The notes: generated from the sequence alone by a model not told the origin. DNA of 64,000 nucleotides from Alphaproteobacteria bacterium (GCA_017308475.1 JAFKEU010000007.1:186001-250000); one strand, 5' to 3'; counted from the first letter of the stretch, positions 50,426 through 62,837 are shown. Translations and numbers: made by a program.

Positions 50426-51592
50426 TCACCGTGTGGGGCCAACCTGCTCCACGGCGTAGGGCTTGCCTGCCCTGTCCGCCTGAAGCAGCCTGGGCCGCAG
50501 AATTGCTTCCTCGAATCCGTCTATCATCCGCGACAGCGCGAAGCGGCGTGAAACCATTTCCTTTGCCCGCGCACCCAATTGCGCGGCCAGCTCCGGTTCG
50601 TCCCGCAGGCTCAGGAACGCACTGCGCCAGCCGTCGAAATCGTCCAGCGGCACCAAAAGCGCCGCCGCCGCGCCGTCCTCGTCGCACAGCGTCTCCCGCT
50701 GCATGGGGATGTCACTGCTGATGATTGGCAGTCCCTCGTGCATCGCCTCGAGGGTGGAATTGCTCTGCCCTTCGAACAGCGAGCTCTGCACGAAACCGTC
50801 CGCCGCGCGCAGCAGATCGATCACCCGCCGGTGCGGCAACCCGCCCAGGAAGTGAATACGGTCCTCCGCTCCCATGTCGCGGGCCAGGGCCTGGGCCGCC
50901 GGGCGAAGCGGCCCATCACCGGCAATCGCCAGACGCATGTTGGGCGCCGTGGCGGCAACGCGTACCATCAAGTCGTAATTCTTCTGCGGCACGAACCGGC
51001 CGCTGGCCACCAGCAGCGGCATGTCCGGCGGAATGTCGAAACCGGCACGGGCTGCCGGCTTATCCAAAGCGGAAGGCTCCCACTCGATTCCGTTATTGAC
51101 CACGCTGAGGCGGGCGCGATAGGCGGCCGGATACGTGGCGAAGGATTCCCTGACCGCCTGGGAGACGCAGACAATCTCGGAATAGACGCCCTGCGTGCCC
51201 ATAAGACGGTCCAGGGCCTGCATGGCCGGATTGAATGTGGGGCCCGGCGAGCGCTGCGAGGCGATGCGTACGCCAATCCCCGCCGTCCATGCAGCGGCCA
51301 GGCCCAACACATTGGCCAAGGGCAAAAAGCCGATCACGGCATCGGGCCGGCGCTCCCTCAGCATCTTGCGCAGCCGGGAAAACAGCACCGGCAGGTCCAT
51401 GGCGGCCAGACGACGCTTCGGCAATATCACCTGCACGCCCGGTTGGCCACGGTAGCAATCACTCTTCTCATAGAGAAACCAGGTCTCTGTCTCGTGGCCG
51501 CGGGCCCGCAGCTGGCGCATCAGGCGCATGATCGCCTCCTGCGCACCGGCAGAGTTCATGAATGACACCATTCCAATGATTTTCTTTGCCAT
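50426..51592 (-). CDS. Glycosyltransferase family 4 protein
   Basis: Product of 388 residues, GT-B fold. The N-terminal acceptor domain begins KIIGMVSFMNSAGAQEAIMR; the C-terminal donor domain has LVASGRFVPQKNYDLMV, RLAIAGDGPLR, IHFLGGLPHRR and the retaining EX7E motif (EGQSNSTLE) followed by AMHEGLPIISSD. It adds a nucleotide-sugar-derived residue to the lipid-linked repeat. The ATG at 51592 matches the start of the first strand; the upstream in-frame stretch is Arg/Cys-rich and not used. Confidence 0.9.
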   Translation of the reverse strand: MAKKIIGMVSFMNSAGAQEAIMRLMRQLRARGHETETWFLYEKSDCYRGQPGVQVILPKRRLAAMDLPVLFSRLRKMLRERRPDAVIGFLPLANVLGLAAAWTAGIGVRIASQRSPGPTFNPAMQALDRLMGTQGVYSEIVCVSQAVRESFATYPAAYRARLSVVNNGIEWEPSALDKPAARAGFDIPPDMPLLVASGRFVPQKNYDLMVRVAATAPNMRLAIAGDGPLRPAAQALARDMGAEDRIHFLGGLPHRRVIDLLRAADGFVQSSLFEGQSNSTLEAMHEGLPIISSDIPMQRETLCDEDGAAAALLVPLDDFDGWRSAFLSLRDEPELAAQLGARAKEMVSRRFALSRMIDGFEEAILRPRLLQADRAGKPYAVEQVGPTR

Positions 51593-51600
51593 CGCGCACC

Positions 51601-52638
51601 TCAAATCCAGTGAGCCTCTTTCGCAATATCCACGGGGGGCACATCCAACCCCGGCACGCGCGTCCTGCCGGAGGCGATGGCGCATTCGTGCAGCGTTGCA
51701 AGGCCCCCCGGAAGTTTGTGCAGCGTGTAGGTATCGTCCAGCCCGGTCTCATAGAAATCCAGGATCGCACCGGCATAGTCATCGAACCGGGCATTCAGCG
51801 CGGCGCCGCGCGCGTCACCGTCGGGAATTGCGGTACGGGCGATCTGCACGACATCGAAGTCCAGGCAGTAAGGCACCGACTCCATGAAAGGCCGGCGCTG
51901 CAGCAGGTTCCAGGTTCGGTCGAACAGGGCCGGCGCCGACTTGTAAGGCATGCGATCGACGGCGTAATTGCACCAGTGCAGATGGGCTATGCCGCCGACA
52001 TCGCCGGCATCGGGGTCATGCCGGACACTGTAAAGGGCGCGGAACGCCTTCTGCAGCGCATCCAGGCGATAGGTCCGCAGCAGTCCGGTTCGCGCGTCGA
52101 TCAGGCTGTCGCTGTTTCGCAGAACGGCGGACGCCTCGGGCAGGCGGTTGTACTCGGCCAGTTCGGGCACGTGCCGCCACAACGACAGGAGGATGGACGG
52201 AGTGCCCCCGATCCAGTGACCGATACGCCAGGCGTGATGGGCCAGATACCACGGCCAGCGCGCGCGTGCGCTGCAATCCAGGATCTCGCCAAGCTGCCAG
52301 CCCGCCGGGCGTACTGCATCGCCATGGACAGCGGTTCCTGCGGCGGCCAGCAGATTCATCGCCGCCAGCGCATAGGCTGTGCGATGAACGCTCAAGGCCG
52401 GGCCATCTCCGCGCCCGATACCGCCCGCCAGGCGGCACCTGTTCAGCATTTCGCTGAACCGCATGGCGGCATCCGGCGCCACCAGATCCATGCGCCCGAT
52501 CAGCTTCAGGCAATAGAGCGTGTCGCAAGCCGCCAGAATGTCAGGAAGCGCGCCGGAGCCGGCTTCGCACCAGAAGGCCAGCGCCTGAGGTGCGCGGCGG
52601 GCAAGAAACACCTGGGTCGCGTCAGCCAGTTTGGTCAT
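51601..52638 (-). CDS. Hypothetical protein of the polysaccharide cluster, mainly helical
   Basis: Product of 345 residues, no signal peptide, so cytoplasmic. I do not recognise the family. It is rich in Trp, His and Tyr around evenly spaced helices: RWPWYLAHHAWRIGHWIGG, WRHVPELAEYNRLPEASAV, TYRLDALQKAFRALYS, HLHWCNYAVDRMPYKS and SVPYCLDFDVVQIARTA. This periodic pattern suggests an alpha/alpha-toroid like some glycoside hydrolases or lyases, a guess without catalytic proof. It overlaps one glycosyltransferase gene by 4 nt and lies 8 nt before another, so it is surely part of the operon. Confidence 0.7.
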   Translation of the reverse strand: MTKLADATQVFLARRAPQALAFWCEAGSGALPDILAACDTLYCLKLIGRMDLVAPDAAMRFSEMLNRCRLAGGIGRGDGPALSVHRTAYALAAMNLLAAAGTAVHGDAVRPAGWQLGEILDCSARARWPWYLAHHAWRIGHWIGGTPSILLSLWRHVPELAEYNRLPEASAVLRNSDSLIDARTGLLRTYRLDALQKAFRALYSVRHDPDAGDVGGIAHLHWCNYAVDRMPYKSAPALFDRTWNLLQRRPFMESVPYCLDFDVVQIARTAIPDGDARGAALNARFDDYAGAILDFYETGLDDTYTLHKLPGGLATLHECAIASGRTRVPGLDVPPVDIAKEAHWI

Positions 52639-53786
52639 GCTGCCCGCCTCTCGCGTGAGAGGTCCTCATAGATCGCCGAAACACGGGCGGCGTGATATGC
52701 CGGAGTCAGATGCGTCGCCACACGCGCCGCTGATTGCACCATCGTGCGCACCATGTCCGGATCATCCAGAAGGCGCCGCGTGGCGCCGATCCACGCCGGA
52801 ATATCATGCGGATCACACAAGATGCCGGATTCGCCGTCGCGGATCAGTTCACATACCCCCGCATCGGAAGACACAGCGACCGGCACGCCCAGCGCCAGGG
52901 CCTCGATTACGGTGCGTCCAAACGGTTCCTGTATCGCGGGGGCCAGCACAACGTCGCAGGCGGCCATCCAGCTCTCCACCGGCCGCACGAATCCGGGCCG
53001 CGCCAGCCGGCCCTCCAGTCCGAACTCGGCAATCTTGCGATCCAGCTCAAAGTCATATGGTTCTGAGCGGGCGCCGCAGACAACACCGAAAACCGGCCGG
53101 CCGTCCGTGGCGTGGGTAACGGCCTTGAGAATGTCGGCCAGAACATGGGTGCGCTTGCGGGCCACCAGATTTCCAAATACGCCGACCAGAGCCGCGTTGG
53201 ACGGGATATTCAGTTCGCGGCGGATCGCAACCGCCGCCGCGCGCCGGTCGCCAATAGCGCCGGGGGCCGCGAAAGCATTATATTCAACCACGGCTTTTTC
53301 GCGCACCCAGGCCGGAAGCTGGAGCAGACTGTATCGTGATATCGCGATCACCCTGGCGGCGATGCGCAAGCCCATTTTTACCGACCAGCTATCGCGGTAG
53401 TTGGAGCGCCAGTGGGCGATCAGGGCCGCCTGGCCGGCCAGAGACGGCATCGCCCAGCTGCGCAGGGTCGTGATGTCGTTGGCATGGACGATATCCAGTC
53501 CCAACCTGGCAATCGCGCCGCGCGCGTAACGGAAGGCCAGGAGCTGTTCCATCCGGAAGCGGTCGGGACGCGAGTAGCTTGGCCGTTCGGAAAGAGGGGG
53601 CAGGCGCGTCACCGGCAGGCCGAGGGTAGCTGCTTCCTCGGTGACGCGCCCACCCGTACCATGGGTGAGGATATGCACCCGATGGCCGGCTTCCCGTAAG
53701 GCCTGGGCAAGGACCAGAGAGGAAGCCGTGCTGCCGCCGAACCTGTCGGCGACATATGGGAATCCGATGGTGAAAGTGGCTGTCAT
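52635..53786 (-). CDS. Glycosyltransferase family 4 protein
   Basis: Product of 383 residues, GT-B. N-terminal FTIGFPYVADRFGGSTASS and LREAGHRVHILTHG; donor domain VGVFGNLVARKRTHVLAD, VFGVVCGARSE, RPGFVRPVESWMAACD and the EX7E motif (EPFGRTVIE) followed by ALALGVPVAVSSDAG. The ATG at 53786 overlaps the polymerase stop (ATGA), which sets the start against a longer Pro/Arg-rich extension. It transfers a sugar during repeat-unit assembly. Confidence 0.9.
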   Translation of the reverse strand: MTATFTIGFPYVADRFGGSTASSLVLAQALREAGHRVHILTHGTGGRVTEEAATLGLPVTRLPPLSERPSYSRPDRFRMEQLLAFRYARGAIARLGLDIVHANDITTLRSWAMPSLAGQAALIAHWRSNYRDSWSVKMGLRIAARVIAISRYSLLQLPAWVREKAVVEYNAFAAPGAIGDRRAAAVAIRRELNIPSNAALVGVFGNLVARKRTHVLADILKAVTHATDGRPVFGVVCGARSEPYDFELDRKIAEFGLEGRLARPGFVRPVESWMAACDVVLAPAIQEPFGRTVIEALALGVPVAVSSDAGVCELIRDGESGILCDPHDIPAWIGATRRLLDDPDMVRTMVQSAARVATHLTPAYHAARVSAIYEDLSRERRAA

Positions 53787-55162
53787 TGGGCCTCCGCCAG
53801 AGATGCAATTCGGGGCCGCAGGGGTGGACGCGCCGGCGCCTTGGCGGGCGGCGGCACTACGACGTGCAGGCGCCGCCTTTCGGCACGGCTGAATATGGGC
53901 AGGCGCACGTCCACACAGGCCCGGGTGTAAAGACCAGTGAGCACGGCACATATCCAGGCAATGTCGGTGTGCTTGAAGGCGACACTGATCGACGCATTAT
54001 TCAGGATGAAAACAAAGAAGAAGATGGCGAAAGCTGCCCAGACCGGCTCGCCCGGCTCGCGCAGGATGCGGCGCGTCAACCGCCCGATCATCGCCACCAG
54101 AAATATGGCGAAGAGCGCCACGCCGGCATAGCCGAGCTCAAGCCAGACATCCAGATAGCCGTTGTGGCCGTGGCTGGGCACACGAAACCAGTCCTGTATG
54201 TAATCGCGCACGCCCGCCGATCCGGTGGCGGTCCAGAAGGCGCGATAGCCCGCTCCCCAGATGGGATGATGGGCATTGGCTACAGCAATCGCGCCGGTCC
54301 ACAGCGTGGTGCGGCCGGAAAAAGTGTCATCGCGGCCGAAATCAGCCAGAATGGCGGTCCAGTTTGCGGCCACAGCTCCAATAACCGCCAGTCCGCAGGC
54401 CATGGCGATGGTCAGCTTGATCCCGGACGACAGACGACGGTTGCGGACGATCGCGATCAGGAACATGAACCCCACGCCGCCCAGCATCATCAGCCAGCTG
54501 GCGCGCGACTGCGACTGGATCGACAGAAAGATGAAGATGGCGATGGTGGCCCAGCGCATGGGCCGTTCCCAGACATGGCGCGGGCGGACATAGACCGACA
54601 CGGTGACGGCAAGCGCCGCGATGCGGCCAAGGATCGCCTTGTGACCATAGACCCCCTGCCATGAGCCGGTATTGACAGCGGTATGGACGATGGCGTCGCG
54701 CGGATCGAGCACCGTATAGACAAGGCTCATCATCCCGCCCAGGAACAATGTCAGCAGCAGATAGCGCAGGAAGTCGCGCGGCGACAGGCGCCGGGCGAGA
54801 TAGATGCAATAGATTCCCGTCATCACCAGTGCCACCACGCGGCGGAAACTGACACTGCGGTCGACGCTCCAGATCACCGAGGCCACCGGCAGCAGGAACA
54901 TCGCCAGCAGCAGAAAGTCATCGCGTGCCGTGTCGACCATCGCCATGGGCCGGCGCATCAGAAGAAAGAATGCCACGCTATAGACCGCCAGCGCCGACAG
55001 CATGGTGGCCGTATTGGAATCGCCCAGCGCATCGGCGTCTGAACCACCCAGAGAAATCAGTGGCGTCAGCGCCTGCGTCACCAGCAGGAGCGAAACGATT
55101 ATGAACAACCGTTCCAGCCGTCCCGGCGGCGGCAGACCCAGACTGGAAGCGACCGATTTCAT
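53783..55162 (-). CDS. O-antigen ligase/polymerase family protein (Wzy/WaaL-like)
   Basis: Product of 459 residues with about 11 membrane helices and one large periplasmic loop (about 285-340). The loop carries the family marks DDTFSGRTTLWTGAI, HPIWGAGYRAFW and SHGHNGYLDVWLELGYAG. In a Wzx/Wzy cluster without lipid A genes it is best read as the polymerase, though WaaL-type ligation cannot be excluded. The cytoplasmic tail is Pro/Arg/Ala-rich. Both ends overlap neighbours by 4 nt. Confidence 0.88.
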   Translation of the reverse strand: MKSVASSLGLPPPGRLERLFIIVSLLLVTQALTPLISLGGSDADALGDSNTATMLSALAVYSVAFFLLMRRPMAMVDTARDDFLLLAMFLLPVASVIWSVDRSVSFRRVVALVMTGIYCIYLARRLSPRDFLRYLLLTLFLGGMMSLVYTVLDPRDAIVHTAVNTGSWQGVYGHKAILGRIAALAVTVSVYVRPRHVWERPMRWATIAIFIFLSIQSQSRASWLMMLGGVGFMFLIAIVRNRRLSSGIKLTIAMACGLAVIGAVAANWTAILADFGRDDTFSGRTTLWTGAIAVANAHHPIWGAGYRAFWTATGSAGVRDYIQDWFRVPSHGHNGYLDVWLELGYAGVALFAIFLVAMIGRLTRRILREPGEPVWAAFAIFFFVFILNNASISVAFKHTDIAWICAVLTGLYTRACVDVRLPIFSRAERRRLHVVVPPPAKAPARPPLRPRIASLAEAQ

Positions 55163-56327
55163 TCGCCCTCCAGCACCGCCAGATAGCGGGCGGTCGCCGC
55201 GGCAACGCTGAATTCCTGGGCACGGGCGCGCAGGCGTTCCGTGCCAGGCCGGCCGCTCAGCGTCGCCACGATCGCGTCGCCGAGCGCGCGCGGATCATCC
55301 ACCGGGACCAGCGGTGTCAGGCCGCCCAAAATTTCCGCCGGCCCGCTGGGACAGTCCGTGGCGACCACCGGCGCACCGCATGCCATCGCCTCGACCAGTG
55401 CGTTGGGGAACCCTTCCCAACGCGAACTGAGTACGAAACAACCGGCGCGTGCCATCAGCGCGAAGGGATTGGCGCAAAAGCCGGGCATGTCGATGTCATA
55501 GGCCAGGCCCAGCGCATTGGCCTGCGCTTCCAGGCGGCCCCGCTCCTCGCCTTCTCCCAGAATGACCAGCCTGCAATCTGTCTGCGCGCGGGCATGTGCA
55601 AAGGCATCGAGCAGAATATCGAAGCCCTTCTGATGGTGAAGTCGCCCGACGCCGAGAATTACGGGCGGTCCGCCGGGCGCAAACCATGGGTGGGACGGGT
55701 CCGCACGTGAGAGCGTTCCGATGTCCGTTTCGAACACCGGATTGTGAATGGCGCCGACTTTCTGCCCCGGCAGGCGCCCGAAGCGGACAAGGTCGCCTGC
55801 CACGCCTTCGGAAACCGCCACCACCTTGTCCGCCAGCCGATACACCATGGGGATGGCGCGATAGAGGCTGCGCTGCCACCAGCCCTGCGCGACTTCTGCT
55901 TTGGCAGATATCTGGTTGCGCTCCGACACCACAATGCGCGCGCCACAGCCAGACAACCGCACGGCAGCGATGGCCGCAACATTCATGTGCGTGAGAGCCG
56001 ACAGGACCGCGCGCGGCCGGGTCGCGCGCAGATGCGCTGCGAGAGGCATAATTGCCCGGCTCACGCGTGGTGCTTCGAGCACGCTCACCGTGATACCCGA
56101 CGGCACATCCTTCAGGTACGCGCCTTCGCCCCGCACAAGGATCAGGTCGACAACCTCGCCAGCCCGGGCCATGCCGCGGGCCAGGCGCAGACAGGCCCGC
56201 TCCGCCCCACCGCCGCGCAGGTCGTGCAGCACGATGGCGATCCCGCCTGCGGGCCTGGCAGTGGACAGCACAAGGCCGGGAGCCGGGAGCGCATCGGCGC
56301 CGGCACGTCGCGCAGATGGGAATGACA

Positions 56328-56328
<1 letters not shown>
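55159..56328 (-). CDS. Glycosyltransferase family 4 protein
   Basis: Product of 389 residues, GT-B. After about 28 variable residues: IAIVLHDLRGGGAERACLRLARGM (reported as position 30-53), ALTHMNVAAIAAVR, VVSERNQ, then VILGVGRLHHQKGFDILL, RLVILGEGEERGRL, MPGFCANPFALMARA and the EX7E motif (EGFPNALVE). The ATG at 56328 shares a base with the ExoY stop (TAATG). It is probably the second or third transferase of the pathway. Confidence 0.9.
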
Positions 56329-59322
<2,994 letters not shown>

Positions 59323-59330
59323 GATCGTCC

Positions 59331-59939
59331 TCAGAAATAGCGCTGCGCAACACGGATCGTGTCACCGGGCAGCACAGCCGTGGTCGCATCCAGAGAGACT
59401 TCCTTCTCGGACGGATCGGACTTGTGCCGGATATAGACAGCCGCGCTGTCGGCGCGGTAAGTGAAACCTTCCGCAGTCGCCACCGCCTGCATCACCGTCA
59501 GGTCTGGTGCATAGTCGTACTTGCCGGGCTTGTTGACCTCGCCAAGGATATAATATGGACGCAGGTCCATCGCGGTTACGGTGACGCTTGGGTTCTGCAC
59601 GAAGCCGTTCGCCAGGGTTTTGACCACGGCAACCTGCAGCTGGGGTACGGTAAGACCGGCAGCCGTCACCGGTCCGGCAAGGGGCAGTGTGATGCGTCCA
59701 CCGGGTCCGATGGTGTAATCGCCCGAAAGATTGTCCTCATTGAACACGGCGACGTGCACCTTGTCGCCCGCAGCCAGACGGTAATTGCGTGCCGCTGCGT
59801 CAGCCTGGGCCACCGCCTCCGGCGAGCCGGTGATGGCGCCGCCTCCGCATCCTGCGAGAAATACGCTTGCTGCCAGGCACAGCGCCGCACGCCTGCAGCA
59901 TGAAACCAGATGTGAATAGCTTCGAGTCTCTTTGCCCAT
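59331..59939 (-). CDS. Wza-type polysaccharide export lipoprotein
   Basis: Product of 202 residues. Signal with lipobox FLAGC (lipidated Cys31), then the Poly_export domain (YRLAAGDKVHVAVFNEDNLS, about 50-125) and one SLBB-like domain (YYILGEVNKPGKYDY, TVMQAVATAEGF, VLPGDTIRV). It lacks the C-terminal amphipathic helix of E. coli Wza, so the outer-membrane pore may need another protein, perhaps the barrel at 44904. The ATG at 59939 follows GAGG at 6 nt; ATG at 59954 has no ribosome site. Confidence 0.9.
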   Translation of the reverse strand: MGKETRSYSHLVSCCRRAALCLAASVFLAGCGGGAITGSPEAVAQADAAARNYRLAAGDKVHVAVFNEDNLSGDYTIGPGGRITLPLAGPVTAAGLTVPQLQVAVVKTLANGFVQNPSVTVTAMDLRPYYILGEVNKPGKYDYAPDLTVMQAVATAEGFTYRADSAAVYIRHKSDPSEKEVSLDATTAVLPGDTIRVAQRYF

Positions 59940-60054
59940 TTTCGCCTCGTTCATGGCGCCGCGCAGAGGAAGCCTGCGTGCGACGCACAATGAAGGCTAA
60001 TCGCGTTCGGATGGAACAGCATGTGATAAAGGTGGGACAAAGGTCCCGGCGGGA

Positions 60055-61557
60055 TCAGCCTTCGCCCTTAAGGCGCACGACCACTTCAAATCCCGTACTG
60101 GCACGATTGCGGGCAGTCACGGTTCCGCCCAGCGATTCCACGTTGCGCTTGACAATCCAGAGTCCAAGCCCTTGGTGGCATACAGACAATTCCTCGCCTT
60201 CCGGCACGCTGGAACGGCTGCTGAAACCGCGTTCGAACAGGTGATGCATATCGCCGGCGGACACGCCGGGCCCCTCGTCCGCCACCGCGAGCCTAATCCG
60301 GTTGCCCTCCGCCTGGAGCCGGACCTCAACCGTGCCACCGGGCGGCGTGAAACTCAGCGCGTTCTCGAGCAGGTTCTCGATCACGGTCTCCAGCGCATCC
60401 TCATTGGCATAGACCATCACATTCGGCGCGATTTTGTGGACCAGGCGTTTGCCCTGCTGGGTCAGTGAATCATCATAATTTTCCAGCATCTGCCTGAGAA
60501 ACTCAGACAGGTCGAGGGGCCGCCTTTCAGGATAGAAAAGCTCTGCCGTGTCGACATCCAGGTCGCGATGCGCCGTAACAAGCCCGTCCAGCCGCGTCAC
60601 CGAACGTTCGATGAGCTGCAAGCTGCGTCGCGCCGCGTTTTCCTCCGGCGGCAGGGCGCGCCGGATCGGTTCCACGGACTGGGCAATCACCGCCAGCGGG
60701 GTCTTCAGAGCGTGGCTGTTCTCCTCGGCGGCCTCCTTGATGCGCCGTTGCGACCCCAGAAGGGCACCGACCAGGGAATCGAAGTCCTCCGCTACGCCGG
60801 TAAGTTCCGGAATGGTGTTGGTGCGGCGGAAGGATACGGCTCCCCGGTCGCGCATGCGTATGTGGCGCGCCGCCCGGCGGAACCGGCGGACGTTGCGCCA
60901 AAGATGAACGAACAGCCAGAACACCAGCGCCGTGGCGACCAGATAGATAGTGCCCGACACCAACGCCGTCGGCGCGCGCCAAAACGGCAGGCCGATGGGT
61001 GTGCGCGCCAGGCGGGCTGCATCCTGGGAGGTAATGACGATCCAGCAGTTGCCCTCGACATGCACCGGCGTCATCGCACCCAGCACCTCATGACCCCCGG
61101 AGGGGTTGACGAACCGCATGTCCAGGTCCGTGTCGCCGTCGCAGCTGGGACCAAGCAGGTCAAAAATGCCTAGCCGCACCAACTCGTCCCGCTCGGCGCG
61201 AAGATATTTGGGAGACACCGCCGGCTGTGACGCGACATAGACAAAATTGCTGGCGCCCTTTAGCCGGACCAGAATCTTGATGTGGGTGTCGCCGACGGCC
61301 GCACGGGCCAGCGCGTCGCGCAAAACCCCTGGCGGCTCGCTTGAAAATCTCTCGAAATGCCCCTGCAGCATGCCCGCCAGGACATGGTTGCTCTGGACCA
61401 CTGCGTTGCTGATAACGGCCAGCTGCTCCTTTTCGGCCCGGGCAAATTGCCAGTAAAGGATCAGGGGAACGCTGAGAAGAATAACCGCCAGCAGAGCCAG
61501 CTTGAGAGTGAAGGAATGAAGAAGCTGGGCAATGACCCTTCTACTGCTCGTCCCCAT
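60055..61557 (-). CDS. Sensor histidine kinase heading the polysaccharide cluster
   Basis: Product of 500 residues. Membrane helices at about 17-37 and 199-219 enclose a periplasmic domain of about 160 residues with two cysteines (GPSCDGD, EGNCWIV). A HAMP-like linker, then an HisKA-type helix with His282 in ENSHALKTPLAVIAQS, where Asn/Ala replace residues of the usual LSHELKTPL, then HATPase_c (ENLLENALSFT, ADEGPGV, HQGLGLWIVKRNVE). It is encoded directly upstream of wza and overlaps its regulator by 17 nt, so it likely controls polymer production, much as ExoS/ChvI does in rhizobia (inference). The ATG at 61557 is preferred over 61575. Confidence 0.9.
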   Translation of the reverse strand: MGTSSRRVIAQLLHSFTLKLALLAVILLSVPLILYWQFARAEKEQLAVISNAVVQSNHVLAGMLQGHFERFSSEPPGVLRDALARAAVGDTHIKILVRLKGASNFVYVASQPAVSPKYLRAERDELVRLGIFDLLGPSCDGDTDLDMRFVNPSGGHEVLGAMTPVHVEGNCWIVITSQDAARLARTPIGLPFWRAPTALVSGTIYLVATALVFWLFVHLWRNVRRFRRAARHIRMRDRGAVSFRRTNTIPELTGVAEDFDSLVGALLGSQRRIKEAAEENSHALKTPLAVIAQSVEPIRRALPPEENAARRSLQLIERSVTRLDGLVTAHRDLDVDTAELFYPERRPLDLSEFLRQMLENYDDSLTQQGKRLVHKIAPNVMVYANEDALETVIENLLENALSFTPPGGTVEVRLQAEGNRIRLAVADEGPGVSAGDMHHLFERGFSSRSSVPEGEELSVCHQGLGLWIVKRNVESLGGTVTARNRASTGFEVVVRLKGEG

Positions 61558-62290
61558 CCCGCCACCTATAGCCAAAGCCCGGATAATTCCTTATATGGGA
61601 GAATTCCGGGTCGGCGTCGCGGAATTTCTGGCGGATCCGCTTTATGAAGGCGCGCACATTGGTGCGAAAGCCGATCTCCCCGTCCCCCGCCATGAAGCCT
61701 TCGCCATGAACGATGTCGTATATTTCCCGATAACTTACGTCGCGCGTACGTTGTTCGACCATGTAGGCGACGATGTTGAACTCCGTCAGGGTAAGATCCA
61801 GCGGAACATCCTTCCACAGCGCACGCCGCGAATCATAGCGCAAAGTCAGCAGGTCTCCCGGACGGGGTTCGTCGCCCTGCGCATGGGGTCTTTTTTTCTC
61901 TCCGCCCAGGATCAGTTCGATGCGCCGGCGCAGGATGGCAAAGCTGCGTGACTTTTCGACAAAATCCACGGCGCCGCCGAGAAGACCGGCCTCCTCGTAT
62001 ATCTGGTCGTTCAGCACGGTCAGGAAGATGATGGGGATGTCGATGTGCTGGGCACGCAGACGCTGCATTACTTCGATTCCCGAAATTCCGGGCATCTTCC
62101 AATCCAGCAGCAACAGGTCAGCGTCGCGGCGCATGCTAAGATAGTCGATCGCGAGGGCGCCATGGGGAAAGGCGTTTATGCGGTATCCGGCGTCGGCAAG
62201 ATTGGTGCTGACGGATTCCAGAAACAGCGCGTCGTCATCGACCACCATGACATGACCGTTTTCAGTCGCAGTGGCTTGCTCAGTGTGCAT
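61541..62290 (-). CDS. OmpR-family response regulator of the polysaccharide cluster
   Basis: Product of 249 residues. Receiver (about 12-128) with VMVVDDDALF, phospho-acceptor Asp63 in LLLLDWKMPG and VDFVEKSRSF, where the usual Lys-Pro reads Lys-Ser. The DNA-binding winged helix (about 150-245) has LTLTEFNIVAYMVEQRTRDVS, TNVRAFIKRIRQKF and NYPGFGYRW. The ATG at 62290 follows GAGGAG and overlaps the lipoprotein stop by 11 nt, so lipoprotein, regulator and kinase are one translation unit. Confidence 0.92.
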   Translation of the reverse strand: MHTEQATATENGHVMVVDDDALFLESVSTNLADAGYRINAFPHGALAIDYLSMRRDADLLLLDWKMPGISGIEVMQRLRAQHIDIPIIFLTVLNDQIYEEAGLLGGAVDFVEKSRSFAILRRRIELILGGEKKRPHAQGDEPRPGDLLTLRYDSRRALWKDVPLDLTLTEFNIVAYMVEQRTRDVSYREIYDIVHGEGFMAGDGEIGFRTNVRAFIKRIRQKFRDADPEFSHIRNYPGFGYRWRDGDEQ

Positions 62291-62837
62291 TGCTCCTCGC
62301 TACCAGAATGTGGCTGACGCAGGCGTCAGAAACGTCCAATGGCCGGCCATCCTTGTTCGAACCGGCAAATTTGAGCACATGAAATGAGGCATCTTCGAGA
62401 CTGGGATAGAAAATCACTTGCGCCGAACACTGGGGCGCTTTGTAAATCCACGTCAGTGACAGATGGTCGGACTTGACGCGCTGGGGTGGGCCCAGGATTG
62501 CCCGCACGCGGGCCTGATCCAGCCCGATCAGCGTCTTCAAATCCATCGCGGGATGCTCCGCATGTGATTCCGGTTCAGCGCGAGGCGCTGGTTCCGCCCG
62601 AATCGGGCGGGGGGGCTTTTTCGGAACCGGTTTGGGTTCCGGCGTCGGTGGAGGCGCTTCCTGTGGCGGCGCATTCAGCGCGATCTCGGGAGGCGGCGTC
62701 GAGCCCGGCGGTGGTGGTACGGATTCGCCCAGCGTCATGCAGCCTTCCAGCGCCAATGCCATGGTGGCTGCCGCAGCGACGACGCATGCAACCCGCCAGT
62801 TACAGCTTCGCACCATGCGGACCGTAGGCGTGGACAT
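62280..62837 (-). CDS. Proline-rich lipoprotein-like protein, first gene of the regulatory trio
   Basis: Product of 185 residues. N-terminal hydrophobic signal ending ALALEGCMTL, a lipobox with atypical Glu at -2, making Cys33 the probable lipid site. A Pro-rich spacer follows (about 40-105: VPPPPGSTPPPE, KPVPKKPPRPI), long enough to cross part of the periplasm. The C-terminal domain (about 110-185) has LIGLDQARVRAILGPPQRV then LTWIYKAPQCSAQVIFYP, resembling SmpA/BamE-like modules, with two further cysteines (QC, DACV). It overlaps the regulator gene, which suggests that it senses or transmits an envelope signal to the kinase. The ATG at 62837 starts the signal. Confidence 0.75.
   Translation of the reverse strand: MSTPTVRMVRSCNWRVACVVAAAATMALALEGCMTLGESVPPPPGSTPPPEIALNAPPQEAPPPTPEPKPVPKKPPRPIRAEPAPRAEPESHAEHPAMDLKTLIGLDQARVRAILGPPQRVKSDHLSLTWIYKAPQCSAQVIFYPSLEDASFHVLKFAGSNKDGRPLDVSDACVSHILVARSNAH

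Noticed and set aside
60034..60047. GGGAC-AAAG-GTCCC hairpin after the kinase gene as a terminator or wza operator
   Set aside because: The stem is only 5 bp and the following T stretch is broken; too weak to list as a feature.
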